Below are positions 29,677 through 38,916 of a stretch of DNA of 64,000 nucleotides, piece after piece; the stretch's first letter is position 1; each line of letters starts with the position of its first letter. Source of the DNA: SZUA-547 sp963669265 (GTDB taxonomy: Bacteria > Pseudomonadota > Alphaproteobacteria > Rhodobacterales > Rhodobacteraceae); contig OY769916.1 in assembly GCA_963669265.1 (NCBI GenBank), positions 3,782,001 to 3,846,000 on the forward strand. The letters are read 5' to 3'. The notes under the pieces are model-generated. The model searched no databases. It had not been told where the DNA came from and saw only the letters and a program-made list of their open reading frames with translations. Made by a program: the position numbers and the translations under genes.

Positions 29677-31041
29677 CTACACCGCCTCGAACGCCAGCGG
29701 CATGCCGTCTTTGGGCCGTAGCGTCATCACCATCACCGGCTCCGGCGTATAGCCCTCCACCGGGCGCACCTTCCAGCGCGCCAGCAGCGTGGCGAGGATG
29801 ATCTGCGCCTGCATCACCGCGAAATTGGCGCCCAGGCACACCCGCGGCCCGCCGCCGAAGGGCAGGTGCAGGAACCTGTCGCGCGCCTTGACCTTCTCAG
29901 GCGTGAAATTCTCCGGATCAAAGAGTTCCGGCGCCTCCCACCACATCTCATGCCGGTGAAGCGCGTAGAAGGGCAGGAAAATGATGTCGCCCTTCTTGAT
30001 CGGGCGCCCCGCCAGCTCGTCCTCCTCCAGCGCGATGCGGTTGACCATGCCGACCGGGGGGTAAAGCCGCATGGTCTCGTCAATCACCTGCTTGAAATAC
30101 GGCAGGGCGTCGAGGTCTTCGCCCGTCGCGGGGCGCGCGTCCTTCCCCGCGCCGAGCACGGCCTGCGCCTCCTCCCGCGCGCGGGCCTGCACGTCAGGAT
30201 CGTTGGCCAGCAGATAGAGCGCCCAGGCGATGGTCAGGGCCGTGGTCTCATGCCCGGCAACGATGAAGAACTGCATGTTGTTGCGCACTTCCTCATGGCT
30301 CATCTTGCGGCCCGTCTCCGGATCCTCCGCCTCCAGCATATGGCTGAGCAGATCGTCCGCCGCGCCGCCCCGCGCGCGCCGCCGCTCCATCGCCTTCTCG
30401 ATCATGCCGTGCATCACCTTCACAGAGCGCCGCCCGCCCAATGCGCCGGGGCGGGGCACCCAGTTCGGCGCCTCCAGAAAGTCGAGGATCGAGACCTTGC
30501 CCAGCGTCTCGAAATAGAGCGTCACCATCTCCAGATAGCGCTTCTGATCAAAGCTCTCCCGCCCGGAAAGGGCCACATCCGCGATCACGTCGAAGGTCGC
30601 GCCCATCATCAGGTCGACCGCGTCCACGGCGCTCTGGACCGAGGCGATCCGGTCCGAGGCGCGATCCGCCGTCGCCGACATGAACGGGGTCAGCGCCACC
30701 ACGTTGCGATGCGCGAAGACCGGGGCCACCGCGCGGCGGCGCCAGCGCCATTCCGCGCCTTCGGTGGTGAAGAGCGACTGGCCGACCGCCGGCGTCAGCA
30801 TCCGCTTCATGATCGGCGCCTTGGGATAGGCGTCGACCTTGTCCAACAGCATGCGTTTGTTCGCCCCGGGCTCCATCACCATGTGCCAGCGGGTGAACAC
30901 TTTGCCGGAGACGACCGGCTGCAGATAGGCGAGGCGGGGCACCACGGCCAGCGCGTTTTGCCGGGCGTGCTTGATCAGCTCCGTCACGCCAAGGGGGCGC
31001 AGCGCGGCGGGCGCGGAGGGCGGTTTGAAGGGCTGGTTCAT
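29677..31041 (-). CDS. Cytochrome P450
   Basis: A 454-residue heme monooxygenase with the I-helix oxygen-binding motif AGHETT, the K-helix ETMRLYPP, and the heme ligand loop FGGGPRVCLGANFA. It has no membrane anchor, so it is a soluble bacterial P450 that hydroxylates a lipophilic substrate using NAD(P)H via a ferredoxin. The substrate is unknown and no redox partner gene is adjacent. It is convergent with the Imm11-like gene. Confidence 0.92.
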   Translation of the reverse strand: MNQPFKPPSAPAALRPLGVTELIKHARQNALAVVPRLAYLQPVVSGKVFTRWHMVMEPGANKRMLLDKVDAYPKAPIMKRMLTPAVGQSLFTTEGAEWRWRRRAVAPVFAHRNVVALTPFMSATADRASDRIASVQSAVDAVDLMMGATFDVIADVALSGRESFDQKRYLEMVTLYFETLGKVSILDFLEAPNWVPRPGALGGRRSVKVMHGMIEKAMERRRARGGAADDLLSHMLEAEDPETGRKMSHEEVRNNMQFFIVAGHETTALTIAWALYLLANDPDVQARAREEAQAVLGAGKDARPATGEDLDALPYFKQVIDETMRLYPPVGMVNRIALEEDELAGRPIKKGDIIFLPFYALHRHEMWWEAPELFDPENFTPEKVKARDRFLHLPFGGGPRVCLGANFAVMQAQIILATLLARWKVRPVEGYTPEPVMVMTLRPKDGMPLAFEAV

Positions 31042-31092
31042 CGGGCGGCGATCCTGAATTGGGGGCTCGCCCTTACAATATAGGCGGTTTCG

Positions 31093-31413
31093 TCAGTTGA
31101 ACGACTCGACCACGTCATACATCACCGGCTCGAACCCCTTGCAGAGCTTGGCGATATGGCGGTTGCGCTCGCGCATCTCGGGCGTGCGGAGCATGGCGAG
31201 GAAGTCCTTGCGTTCCGTCCATTGCGAGTAATTTGCGATCCGGCACTGCGCGTCGTTGACGTGAATCCCCCCGCCGATGAAGCCGGGCTGGTGTTGAATG
31301 AAATTCTCATAGGCGTCCGTCAGCGCCTCCACCAGGTCCTCGCAAGTACCGGGCGTGACCTCGAACGTGGTGATGACAGTCTGATGATCGCTGGATTTTG
31401 AAATAACAGGCAT
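31093..31413 (-). CDS. Antibiotic biosynthesis monooxygenase (ABM) domain protein
   Basis: A 106-residue protein with a dimeric ferredoxin-like ABM fold: VITTFEVTPGTCEDLVEAL, then FIQHQPGFIGGGIHV and ANYSQWTERKDFLAML. These small proteins oxidise quinone-like compounds or protect against them; many have no known role. The ATG at 31413 follows AAGGAG with good spacing, although the frame stays open farther upstream into the end of nusB. It lies between nusB and the P450 gene on the same strand. Confidence 0.8.
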   Translation of the reverse strand: MPVISKSSDHQTVITTFEVTPGTCEDLVEALTDAYENFIQHQPGFIGGGIHVNDAQCRIANYSQWTERKDFLAMLRTPEMRERNRHIAKLCKGFEPVMYDVVESFN

Positions 31414-31498
31414 CGCAGTCTCCTTTGGCTGCGATGCTAACACGAATTTTCCGATATGCGAGACGGGTTTAACGCGCGCAATGTCGCGAGCGTCATGA

Positions 31499-31996
31499 TC
31501 ACTCCGGATTGGCCTCGGCGCGCAACTCCCGCGCCATATGATCCAGCACGGCGTTGACGAACTTGGTCTCCTTGCCGCCCTCGAAGAACGCTTTGGCGAC
31601 GTCGACATATTCGGTGATCACGACTTTCCACGGCACGTCCGCGCGCGCCGCCAGCTCATAGCCGGACGCACGGAAGATCGCGCGCAACGTCGGGTCGATC
31701 CGGCCCAGCGGCCAAGCCTCGACCAGCGCGCGGTCGGTCGCCTTGTCGATCTCCACCTGCCGGTCCACGGCGCCACGCACCAGATCGCGGAACAGAGTCA
31801 CATCGGCCTCGCGATACTGATCGCCTTCGATCTCAGCGCCCAGACGGTGGGATTCGAATTCCTTTTGCACGCTGCGCCACGCGGCCCCGGTCAACTCCAT
31901 CTGGTATAGCGCCTGCACGGCGGCGAGCCGCGCCGCCGAACGCATCAGCCGCTTCTCCTCCCGAGAGGGTTTCGCGGGCTTGCTTTCATCAGACAT
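31499..31996 (-). CDS. nusB: Transcription antitermination protein NusB
   Basis: A 165-residue all-helical protein that binds boxA RNA with NusE/S10 in rRNA antitermination. It shows SAARLAAVQALYQMEL near the start and the VVITEYVDVAKAFFEG region at the end. It closes the rib operon 3 bp after ribH, the standard arrangement in alphaproteobacteria. Confidence 0.93.
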   Translation of the reverse strand: MSDESKPAKPSREEKRLMRSAARLAAVQALYQMELTGAAWRSVQKEFESHRLGAEIEGDQYREADVTLFRDLVRGAVDRQVEIDKATDRALVEAWPLGRIDPTLRAIFRASGYELAARADVPWKVVITEYVDVAKAFFEGGKETKFVNAVLDHMARELRAEANPE

Positions 31997-31999
31997 GAC

Positions 32000-32551
32000 T
32001 CAGGCGATCTCCGTTGGCGGTGGGTCGCCGGCGAGAATGATGTTCTCGGAATCCGGTCGGAACGCCGGCGGGCGCTGGCGCAGATTGCGCTTCAGGCCAA
32101 TCAGGTGCAGCGCCGCTTCGGCCGCGCCGCCGCCCTTGTTCATGCCGGCGGGATCGGCGCGGACCTCCGCCTGCGCGCGGTTCTCTACAGTCAGAATGCC
32201 GTTGCCGATCGGAAGGCGGCGCTCGATTCCCAACAGCGACAGACCGCGGGAGCTGTCGTTGCAGACAGTGTCGTAATGGGTGGTCTCGCCGCGAATGACG
32301 CAGCCCAGCGCCACATATCCCTCATACCGGTCGGATTCCGCGGCGATGGCGATGGCGGTCGGCACTTCAAGCGCGCCAGGCACCTCGACAATCTCGACAT
32401 CTGCGCGTGCCGCCTTCAGCGCCGCCACGGCGCCGGACAGCAAGTTGTCGGCAATGGTGCGGTAGTAAGGCGCAATGACGATCAGCACGCGCGGGGGACG
32501 CTGAAAGACAGGCGGGGTCAGCCCGGCCGCGCCCTCTTCGTTCGAGGCCAT
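32000..32551 (-). CDS. ribH: 6,7-Dimethyl-8-ribityllumazine synthase
   Basis: A 183-residue enzyme that condenses the RibB product (dihydroxybutanone phosphate) with ribitylaminouracil to lumazine. Motifs are VPGALEVPTAIAIA, CVIRGETTHYD and VCNDSSRGL, followed by LPIGNGILTVE. The C-terminal tail is a little longer than usual. It starts 3 bp after ribBX ends and belongs to the riboflavin operon. Confidence 0.94.
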   Translation of the reverse strand: MASNEEGAAGLTPPVFQRPPRVLIVIAPYYRTIADNLLSGAVAALKAARADVEIVEVPGALEVPTAIAIAAESDRYEGYVALGCVIRGETTHYDTVCNDSSRGLSLLGIERRLPIGNGILTVENRAQAEVRADPAGMNKGGGAAEAALHLIGLKRNLRQRPPAFRPDSENIILAGDPPPTEIA

Positions 32552-32554
32552 GGC

Positions 32555-33709
32555 TCAGCCCTCCCGATGCGGAATGGGACGCGCGCCGACGATGGTCAGG
32601 CCATATCCGTCCAGGCCAATGATCTTGGGCGGCGGAGAATTCGTCAGCAGCACCATCTCGCTGACGCCGAGCGCGCCCAAGATCTGCGCGCCCAATCCGT
32701 ACTGCTTCAACTGTTTGGGCGATGCGCCTGCCGCCGCGGCGCCCACTGACGCGCTGGGCTGCGCGCGCGGCTTCAGCCGGTCCGAGATCGCCGTCGGGCT
32801 CATATCGCGCAACAGAACCACGACGCCGCGTCCCTCTTCACCGATCGCCAGCATCGCATCGTGCAAGACATGCGCCTTGGCGGCGTTGAGGGCGAACAGA
32901 TCGTCGAGCGGGTTGAGCGCATGCATGCGCACCAGCGCCGGTCCGCCCGTTTCCACATCACCTTTGATCAGCGCGATATGTTCCGCGCCGCCCGGTTCGT
33001 CCTGAAACACTTTCAACCGCCACTCGCCGCCATATTCGGAGGTGATCGTGGTCTCGGTGATGGTTCTGACCAGATTGTCATTCTTGCGGCGAAAGGCGAT
33101 CAGATCCGAGATCGTGCCGATCTTGAGGTTATGGCGCTGCGCGAATGTGACGAGATCGGGCAGGCGGGCCATCGATCCGTCGTCATTCATGATCTCGCAG
33201 ATCACGCCGGACGCGTTCAGGCCCGCGAGGCGAGAAACGTCGACCGCAGCCTCGGTGTGCCCGGCGCGCACCAGCACGCCGCCCGACTTCGCGCGCAGCG
33301 GAAAGATATGGCCGGGCGTCGCGATGTCCTGCGCGCCAGAGCTGGGATCGATGGCAACGGCCACCGTGCGCGCCCGGTCATGGGCCGAAATGCCGGTGGT
33401 CACGCCCTCGCGCGCCTCGATCGAGACGGTGAAGGCGGTCTCGTGGCGCGACTGGTTCGCGGCCGCCATAAGCGGCAGGCCCAGCGCATCCAGCCGATCG
33501 CCCGGCAACGCCAGGCAGATCAGCCCCCGCCCATGTGTGGCCATGAAATTGATCGCGTCGGGCGTCGCCATCTGCGCCGGGATGACGAGATCGCCCTCAT
33601 TCTCCCGATCCTCATGGTCCACGAGGATGAACATGCGCCCGTTGCGCGCCTCATCAATGATTTCGGCCACATCAGCGATGTAGTCGCGATAGTGCTCGTC
33701 CGAGGCCAT
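32555..33709 (-). CDS. ribB: DHBP synthase fused to a degenerate GTP cyclohydrolase II domain (RibBX-type)
   Basis: A 384-residue protein. Residues 1-~210 are a normal 3,4-dihydroxy-2-butanone-4-phosphate synthase (MFILVDHEDRENEGDL, SIEAREGVTTGISAHDRA, RAGHTEAAVD). The C-terminal half is GTP cyclohydrolase II-like, but the region that normally holds the three zinc cysteines reads VRMHALNPLDDLFALNAAKA and has none. So the second domain is probably not a cyclohydrolase; this matches proteins called RibBX. A separate RibA must exist elsewhere. I chose the ATG at 33709 (AAAGGA upstream); an ATG at 33730 is possible. Confidence 0.9.
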   Translation of the reverse strand: MASDEHYRDYIADVAEIIDEARNGRMFILVDHEDRENEGDLVIPAQMATPDAINFMATHGRGLICLALPGDRLDALGLPLMAAANQSRHETAFTVSIEAREGVTTGISAHDRARTVAVAIDPSSGAQDIATPGHIFPLRAKSGGVLVRAGHTEAAVDVSRLAGLNASGVICEIMNDDGSMARLPDLVTFAQRHNLKIGTISDLIAFRRKNDNLVRTITETTITSEYGGEWRLKVFQDEPGGAEHIALIKGDVETGGPALVRMHALNPLDDLFALNAAKAHVLHDAMLAIGEEGRGVVVLLRDMSPTAISDRLKPRAQPSASVGAAAAGASPKQLKQYGLGAQILGALGVSEMVLLTNSPPPKIIGLDGYGLTIVGARPIPHREG

Positions 33710-33756
33710 CGGCTTTCCTTTGCGCGCCATCAGCGATCCCGTGATTGGGGCTGAGT

Positions 33757-34359
33757 TCAGGTGGCGGTTTCGTTCAAGCGCGCCACATACCGCGCGAGCA
33801 CGTCGATTTCCAGATTGACTTGTTCCCCGACGGAGACGTCGCCCCAGGTCGTGACCTCTTTGGTGTGCGGGATCAGATTGACGCCGAAGGTCGCGCCCTC
33901 GACTTCGTTGACCGTCAGCGAGGCGCCGTTCAGCGTGACCGATCCTTTTGGCGCGATAAACCGGGACAGGTCTTCCGGCGCGCGAAAGCTGACCCGGGTC
34001 GAGTCGCCTTCCCCCGCGACGGCGATGACCTCCGCCACCCCGTCCACATGGCCCGACACGACATGACCGCCCAATTCGTCGCCGACCTTCAACGCCCGCT
34101 CCAGATTGACGAGCGCGTCGGCGCTCCAGGCGCCGAGATTGGTCTTCGACAGCGTCTCGGCGGAAACGTCCACGTCGAACCACGCGCCGGAAGCACCCGT
34201 TCCACGATCCACCACGGTCAGGCAAACGCCGGCGCAGGCGATGGAGGCCCCGATATCGATTCCCTCGGCGTCATAGGCGCAGGCGATTCGCGCACGCATG
34301 TCGCCCGCGCGCTCTATGCCTGTGATCTGACCGACATCGGTCACAATTCCCGTGAACAT
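33757..34359 (-). CDS. ribE: Riboflavin synthase alpha subunit
   Basis: A 200-residue protein with two lumazine-binding repeats; it dismutates two lumazines to riboflavin. The start MFTGIVTDVGQI is typical, CAGVCLTV lies in the first repeat, GHVVSGHVDG joins the two, and NGASLTVNEVEG lies in the second. GGGAGGAC precedes the ATG at 34359. It lies between ribD and ribBX in the operon. Confidence 0.95.
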   Translation of the reverse strand: MFTGIVTDVGQITGIERAGDMRARIACAYDAEGIDIGASIACAGVCLTVVDRGTGASGAWFDVDVSAETLSKTNLGAWSADALVNLERALKVGDELGGHVVSGHVDGVAEVIAVAGEGDSTRVSFRAPEDLSRFIAPKGSVTLNGASLTVNEVEGATFGVNLIPHTKEVTTWGDVSVGEQVNLEIDVLARYVARLNETAT

Positions 34360-34424
34360 GCGTCCTCCCAAAAAAATCCTGCGCAGAGTAACGTTCGCGG
34401 CGTCAGGGGCAAGGTCGTCTGGGT

Positions 34425-35546
34425 TCAGGCGCGCCAGACGCTCATAAGGTCCGGGCCGACGGTCTCAACGCGGTCCAGCGTGAAACGCGGCGCGTCGAGA
34501 AGCTGGGTCAGGTCCATCGCGCCAAGCGCCGGCAAGCCCTCCGCGCCGATCGCGGCGCCGGCGGAAAACCAGACGATCTCATCCACCAGACCGCCGCGCA
34601 GCAACGCCGAGGCGATGCGCCCTCCGCCCTCGCAGAGGACGCGGGTGATGTCGCGCGTCGCCAGTTTCGACATCAGATCGGAGAGATCCAGTCGTCCGTC
34701 CGCGTCGAGCGAGATCCTGACTGGCTCCACATTCTCCATCGCCGCGAAGCGTTCTATGTCCGCGCCGCCCGCCTGCGGTCCATGCGCCAGCCAGAGCGGC
34801 GGGCCGACATTCCTGGCGCTTTCGACAAGGCGCGATGTCGGCTCCAGCGAGAGTCTGGGATCGGCGACGACGCGGATGGGGGAGGCGCTCTCCAGCCCCA
34901 GCCCGCGCACATCCAGCGCCGGATCGTCCGCGCGCGCGGTGCCGGCGCCGATCAGCACGGCGTCCGCGCGGGCGCGCATCAAATGCGCCCGGCGGCGCGC
35001 CTCCGCCCCAGTGATCCACCGGCTTTCGCCTGTCGCCGTCGCAATCCGCCCATCCAGCGTCGCCGCCATTTTCAGCGTAAGATGCGGACGCCCGTCGGTC
35101 AGGCGGCGCAGGAAACCGGCGTTTACCGCCGTAGCCTCCGCCGCCATCGCGCCAATCTCCACCGTCACGCCGGCCTCGCGCAAGATCGCGAACCCGCCGC
35201 CATCGACGCGCGGGTCCGGGTCGGAGAGCGGAGCGACGACGCGCGCGATCCCCGCAGCGACCAGCGCGTTGGCGCAGGGCGGCGTGCGGCCATGATGGGC
35301 GCAGGGCTCCAACGAGACATAGGCGGTGGCGCCCCTGATCGCCTCCGCGCCGTAGCGTTCCGTCGCTTGCGCCAGCGCGACGGCCTCGGCATGGGGACGC
35401 CCGCCGGGTTGGGTCCAGCCGCGTCCCAGCACGCGCGCGCCCTTGGCGATCACGCAACCGACCGCCGGATTGGGCGCGACGCGGCCAAGCCCGCGCGCCG
35501 CCAGCGTCAGCGCCGTCGTCATATGTCTCTTATCGAGCGCGTTCAT
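34425..35546 (-). CDS. ribD: Bifunctional pyrimidine deaminase/reductase
   Basis: A 373-residue protein carrying the second and third steps of riboflavin synthesis. The N-terminal deaminase domain has the zinc motif GRPHAEAVAL and EPCAHHGRTPPCANAL; the C-terminal reductase domain has KMAATLDGRIA and VLCEGGGRIASALL. Length is normal. It begins 30 bp after nrdR. Confidence 0.96.
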   Translation of the reverse strand: MNALDKRHMTTALTLAARGLGRVAPNPAVGCVIAKGARVLGRGWTQPGGRPHAEAVALAQATERYGAEAIRGATAYVSLEPCAHHGRTPPCANALVAAGIARVVAPLSDPDPRVDGGGFAILREAGVTVEIGAMAAEATAVNAGFLRRLTDGRPHLTLKMAATLDGRIATATGESRWITGAEARRRAHLMRARADAVLIGAGTARADDPALDVRGLGLESASPIRVVADPRLSLEPTSRLVESARNVGPPLWLAHGPQAGGADIERFAAMENVEPVRISLDADGRLDLSDLMSKLATRDITRVLCEGGGRIASALLRGGLVDEIVWFSAGAAIGAEGLPALGAMDLTQLLDAPRFTLDRVETVGPDLMSVWRA

Positions 35547-35576
35547 CGGACCCTCGCATGAGGCGCCGCCGCCTCG

Positions 35577-36050
35577 TCAGGCGTCGTCGGCCGGCAGCTC
35601 TGGCGGGCGAAGCTCATGCACGAAGGCTTCGAAATCGTCCGCTTCCTGGAAGTTCTTATAGACGCTGGCGAAGCGCACATAGGCGACAGTGTCGATCCGC
35701 GCGAGCGTCTCCATCACGATATTGCCGATCATGTCGGAGTCGACATCCGACTCGCCGGTCGATTCCAACCGGCGCACGATGCCGGAGATCATCTGGTCGA
35801 TCCGGTCCGGCTCGATCGGGCGTTTCTGCATCGCGATCCGAATCGAGCGCGCAAGCTTGTCTCGGTCGAAGTCCTCTCGCTTGCCGTTTTTCTTCACCAC
35901 GGTCAGGTCGCGCAGCTGCACCCGCTCATATGTGGTAAATCGCCCTCCGCACGCGGGACAAAAGCGGCGCCGACGGATCGCGACATGATCCTCCGCGGGC
36001 CGCGAATCCTTCACCTGCGTTTCGGTGCTCCCGCAAAACGGACAACGCAT
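35577..36050 (-). CDS. nrdR: Transcriptional repressor NrdR
   Basis: A 157-residue zinc-ribbon and ATP-cone protein that represses ribonucleotide reductase genes when dATP is high. MRCPFCGSTETQVKDSR and RRRFCPACGGRFTTYER form the zinc ribbon; VKKNGKREDFDRDKLARSI begins the ATP cone. GAGG precedes the ATG at 36050. It heads the rib operon; in relatives glyA lies just beside it, as here. Confidence 0.96.
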   Translation of the reverse strand: MRCPFCGSTETQVKDSRPAEDHVAIRRRRFCPACGGRFTTYERVQLRDLTVVKKNGKREDFDRDKLARSIRIAMQKRPIEPDRIDQMISGIVRRLESTGESDVDSDMIGNIVMETLARIDTVAYVRFASVYKNFQEADDFEAFVHELRPPELPADDA

Positions 36051-36269
36051 TCTTGACCTCCCTCGCGCCGGTTCCGCAGGTACTATAGGCCGCCCGCGAT
36101 CGGTTGGGTAGAGGGGTGATGCGCGCCGCAACATGTAGCGAGATTATGTGGTGAAATCGTCCATTCTGTCGCATCTTTGCGCGGACGCATTGAAATTGGA
36201 TCAGGGCGTTCCAATGTTCTAGTAATCCCGACGCAGGGTCCATTAATTCAGGCTAATCGGAGAGAACAG

Positions 36270-36401
36270 ATGGGTAATTTTGCTCGCGCTACGGCTGTGG
36301 TCGCCGTTCTGTTCGCATTGGCCGGAATGGCCTCCGGTCTCAGCCTGGCCGGTGCGACGGCGATGGGCGCCTCGGCGGTGGAAAAGAGTTCATCGCGCTA
36401 G
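36270..36401 (+). CDS. Small membrane or exported peptide (43 residues)
   Basis: A short frame with a good ribosome binding site (GGAGAG) 6 nt before the ATG. The product is MGNFARATAVVAVLFALAG followed by alternating small residues and a polar end, so one hydrophobic segment makes up most of it. It lies between the divergent nrdR and convergent glyA. Could be a signal peptide remnant or a genuine small membrane protein; coding is uncertain. Confidence 0.4.
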   Translation: MGNFARATAVVAVLFALAGMASGLSLAGATAMGASAVEKSSSR

Positions 36402-36485
36402 ATGCGAAAAGCTCCCGCCGATCGTGACCGGCGAGGGCTGAGATTATCTCCGGACGGCGCGCCGCCCTCCCAAACTTACGACGGA

Positions 36486-37781
36486 TCAGAGCGAATCGTA
36501 GATCGGGAATCGACCGCAAAGCGCGGTCACTTTCTCTTTCACCGCCGCTTCGACCTCGCCGTTGCCCTCAGCGCCATTGGCGGCCAGACCGTCCACCACC
36601 TCGGTGATCAGGCGCGCAACCTCGCGGAATTCAGCCTCGCCGAAACCGCGCGTCGTGCAGGCGGGCGTGCCCAGCCGAACGCCGGACGTGACGGTGGGTT
36701 TTTCCGGATCGAACGGGATGCCGTTCTTGTTGCAGGTGATATGCGCCCGGCCGAGCGCTTTCTCGGTCTCGTTCCCCTTCACGCCCTTGGGCCGCAGATC
36801 GACCAGCATCAGATGCGTGTCGGTGCCGCCGGTGACGATGTCGAGGCCGCCTTGGATCAACTCATCGGCCAGCGCCTGCGCGTTCTTGACCACCTGCGCC
36901 GCGTAGCTCTTGAACTCGGGCCGCAGCGCTTCGCCGAACGCCACCGCCTTGGCGGCGATCACATGCATCAGCGGGCCGCCCTGAAGGCCGGGGAAGACCG
37001 CGGAATTGATCTTCTTCGCAATCGCTTCGTCATTGGTAAGCACCATGCCGCCGCGGGGGCCGCGCAGGGTCTTGTGGGTCGTGGTGGTGACGACGTCGGC
37101 GAATTCCAGCGGATTGGGATGCGCGCCGCCCGCCACGAGCCCGGCGAAATGGGCCATGTCGACCATCAGGATCGCGCCGACGCTGTCCGCGATCTCGCGG
37201 AAGCGTTTGAAGTCGATCTGCCGTGGAATGGCAGAGCCGCCAGCCAGGATCAGCTTCGGATTATGGGCTTTCGCGAGCTCGGCGACATGGGCGTAGTCGA
37301 TGCTGGAATCATGCGCGGTCACGCCGTACTGAACCGCGTCGAACCATTTGCCGGACTGGTTCGGCGGCGCGCCATGGGTCAGATGTCCGCCGGAGGCGAG
37401 ATTCATGCCGAGGAAGGTGTCGCCGGGCTTCAGAAGCGCCTGAAACACCGCCTGATTGGCCTGCGCGCCGGAATGGGGCTGCACATTCGCGAACCCAGCA
37501 TTGAACAACTCGCAAGCCCGCGTGATCGCCAGCTCTTCCGCGATATCGACGCATTGGCAACCGCCATAATAGCGGCGCTTCGGATAACCCTCGGCGTATT
37601 TGTTGGTCATCACCGAGCCCTGCGCCTGCATGACGGCGCGGCTGACGATGTTCTCCGACGCGATCAACTCGATCTCGTCGCGCTGACGTCCCAGTTCGGC
37701 GGTGAGCGCGGAAAAGAGGGCGGGGTCCCGGTCGTCAACGGTCTGAGTGAAAAATCCGGGGTCGCGGACCGAAGCGTCCAT
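36486..37781 (-). CDS. glyA: Serine hydroxymethyltransferase
   Basis: A 431-residue PLP enzyme that converts serine to glycine with transfer of a one-carbon unit to tetrahydrofolate. It shows ELIASENIVSRAV, NKYAEGYPKRRYYGGCQ, and the PLP lysine in VVTTTTHKTLRGPRGG. GGAGG lies 8 nt before the ATG at 37781. Length is normal for the family. The upstream region has no recognisable glycine riboswitch. Confidence 0.97.
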   Translation of the reverse strand: MDASVRDPGFFTQTVDDRDPALFSALTAELGRQRDEIELIASENIVSRAVMQAQGSVMTNKYAEGYPKRRYYGGCQCVDIAEELAITRACELFNAGFANVQPHSGAQANQAVFQALLKPGDTFLGMNLASGGHLTHGAPPNQSGKWFDAVQYGVTAHDSSIDYAHVAELAKAHNPKLILAGGSAIPRQIDFKRFREIADSVGAILMVDMAHFAGLVAGGAHPNPLEFADVVTTTTHKTLRGPRGGMVLTNDEAIAKKINSAVFPGLQGGPLMHVIAAKAVAFGEALRPEFKSYAAQVVKNAQALADELIQGGLDIVTGGTDTHLMLVDLRPKGVKGNETEKALGRAHITCNKNGIPFDPEKPTVTSGVRLGTPACTTRGFGEAEFREVARLITEVVDGLAANGAEGNGEVEAAVKEKVTALCGRFPIYDSL

Positions 37782-38113
37782 TGGCAGTTCCTCCACTTTG
37801 TGTGGCTTGAATTATCGTGGGCGGGTCATATCGCGACGGGACGGGTCTGTCTCAACAAATCTCAGGATTTTCTGCGACAGGATCGGTTTTTCGCGTCTCG
37901 ACGTTTCCGATCCGCGCCGCGCCGAGCCTATGCTGTCAGGCGCTCCCGAATCCGGGGAGGAAGATCACCCCGGACCCTCGTCATCGTCCGGCGAGAACGG
38001 CCGCCGTCCGAATCGCCGATTGCGCGCCGCGCCGCGGCGGCTATGCTCCCGCGCTGCCGAACGGCTTGCGCAGCGCTTGAGTTTGGGCGCGGCGACCGCG
38101 AGGGGAGGCGAGT
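37782..38113. other. 332-bp region between divergent glyA and nadK
   Basis: No gene is supported here. It holds the two divergent promoters. An imperfect direct repeat is visible: CCGAT, then CGCGCCGCGCCG, then CTATGCT occurs at 37907-37934 and again at 38016-38047; CTATGCT could act as a -10 element for rightward transcription in both. Function is not established. Confidence 0.4.
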
Positions 38114-38881
38114 GTGACGGACAGGAAGATCCATTTCGCGGCGAGCGCGGCTGACGAGGCGCAGGATTCGCTGGCGGTGATGACGCGGCGGTACGGACAG
38201 ACCGCGATTGAGGAAGCTGATACGATCGTGGCGCTCGGCGGCGACGGGTTCGTCCTAAACACGCTGCACGAGACCATGACCTCCGGCGTGCCCGTCTATG
38301 GCATGAATCGCGGCACCATCGGCTTTTTGATGAACGAATACGCCGCGAACGGATTGCTCGACCGGCTGGAGGAAGCCGAAGTGGCCGAGATCAATCCGCT
38401 TAAAATGACGGCGCAAGATACAAGCGGCGCGACCTATGAGGCGCTGGCGATCAATGAAGTCGCGCTACTGAGGGAGACGCGACAGACCGCGAATATCGCG
38501 ATCTATATCGATGGACGGCTGCGGATGAATGAGCTGGTTTGCGACGGCGTTCTGGTGGCGACCCCGGCCGGATCGACCGCCTATAACCTGTCGGCGCATG
38601 GCCCGATCATTCCGATCAGCGCAAAACTGATGGCGCTGACGCCGATCTCCGCCTTCCGGCCTCGTCGCTGGCGCGGCGCGCTGCTGCCCAAGGCGGCCAA
38701 AGTGTCCTTCGAGGTGCTCAACCCGAACAAGCGCCCGGTGTCGGCCACGGCGGACAGCACCGAGATCCGCGACGTAAAGCATGTCGAGGTCGCCTTTGCG
38801 GCGGAAACCAAGCTGCGGCTGATGTTCGACCCGGGACATGGGCTGGAGGAGCGCTTCTTGCAGGAGCAGTTCGAACCCTGA
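38114..38881 (+). CDS. nadK: NAD kinase
   Basis: A 255-residue enzyme that phosphorylates NAD to NADP. The GGDG motif lies at residues 42-45 (VALGGDGFVLNTLH), and TPAGSTAYNLSAHGPI is the second signature. The start is GTG at 38114 with GGGAGG upstream. Size is typical for short alphaproteobacterial NadK. It begins a run of rightward genes through hdaA. Confidence 0.93.
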   Translation: MTDRKIHFAASAADEAQDSLAVMTRRYGQTAIEEADTIVALGGDGFVLNTLHETMTSGVPVYGMNRGTIGFLMNEYAANGLLDRLEEAEVAEINPLKMTAQDTSGATYEALAINEVALLRETRQTANIAIYIDGRLRMNELVCDGVLVATPAGSTAYNLSAHGPIIPISAKLMALTPISAFRPRRWRGALLPKAAKVSFEVLNPNKRPVSATADSTEIRDVKHVEVAFAAETKLRLMFDPGHGLEERFLQEQFEP

Positions 38882-38916
38882 CCGCATCCGACGGCCTGAG
38901 TGGGAGCGCGACGCGC

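Noticed and set aside
34360..35546. FMN riboswitch for the riboflavin genes
   Set aside because: No conserved FMN-aptamer pattern was seen in the gaps before ribD, ribE or ribBX; control may be from the nrdR promoter.
37782..38113. Glycine riboswitch upstream of glyA
   Set aside because: No recognisable tandem aptamer or conserved core in this interval.
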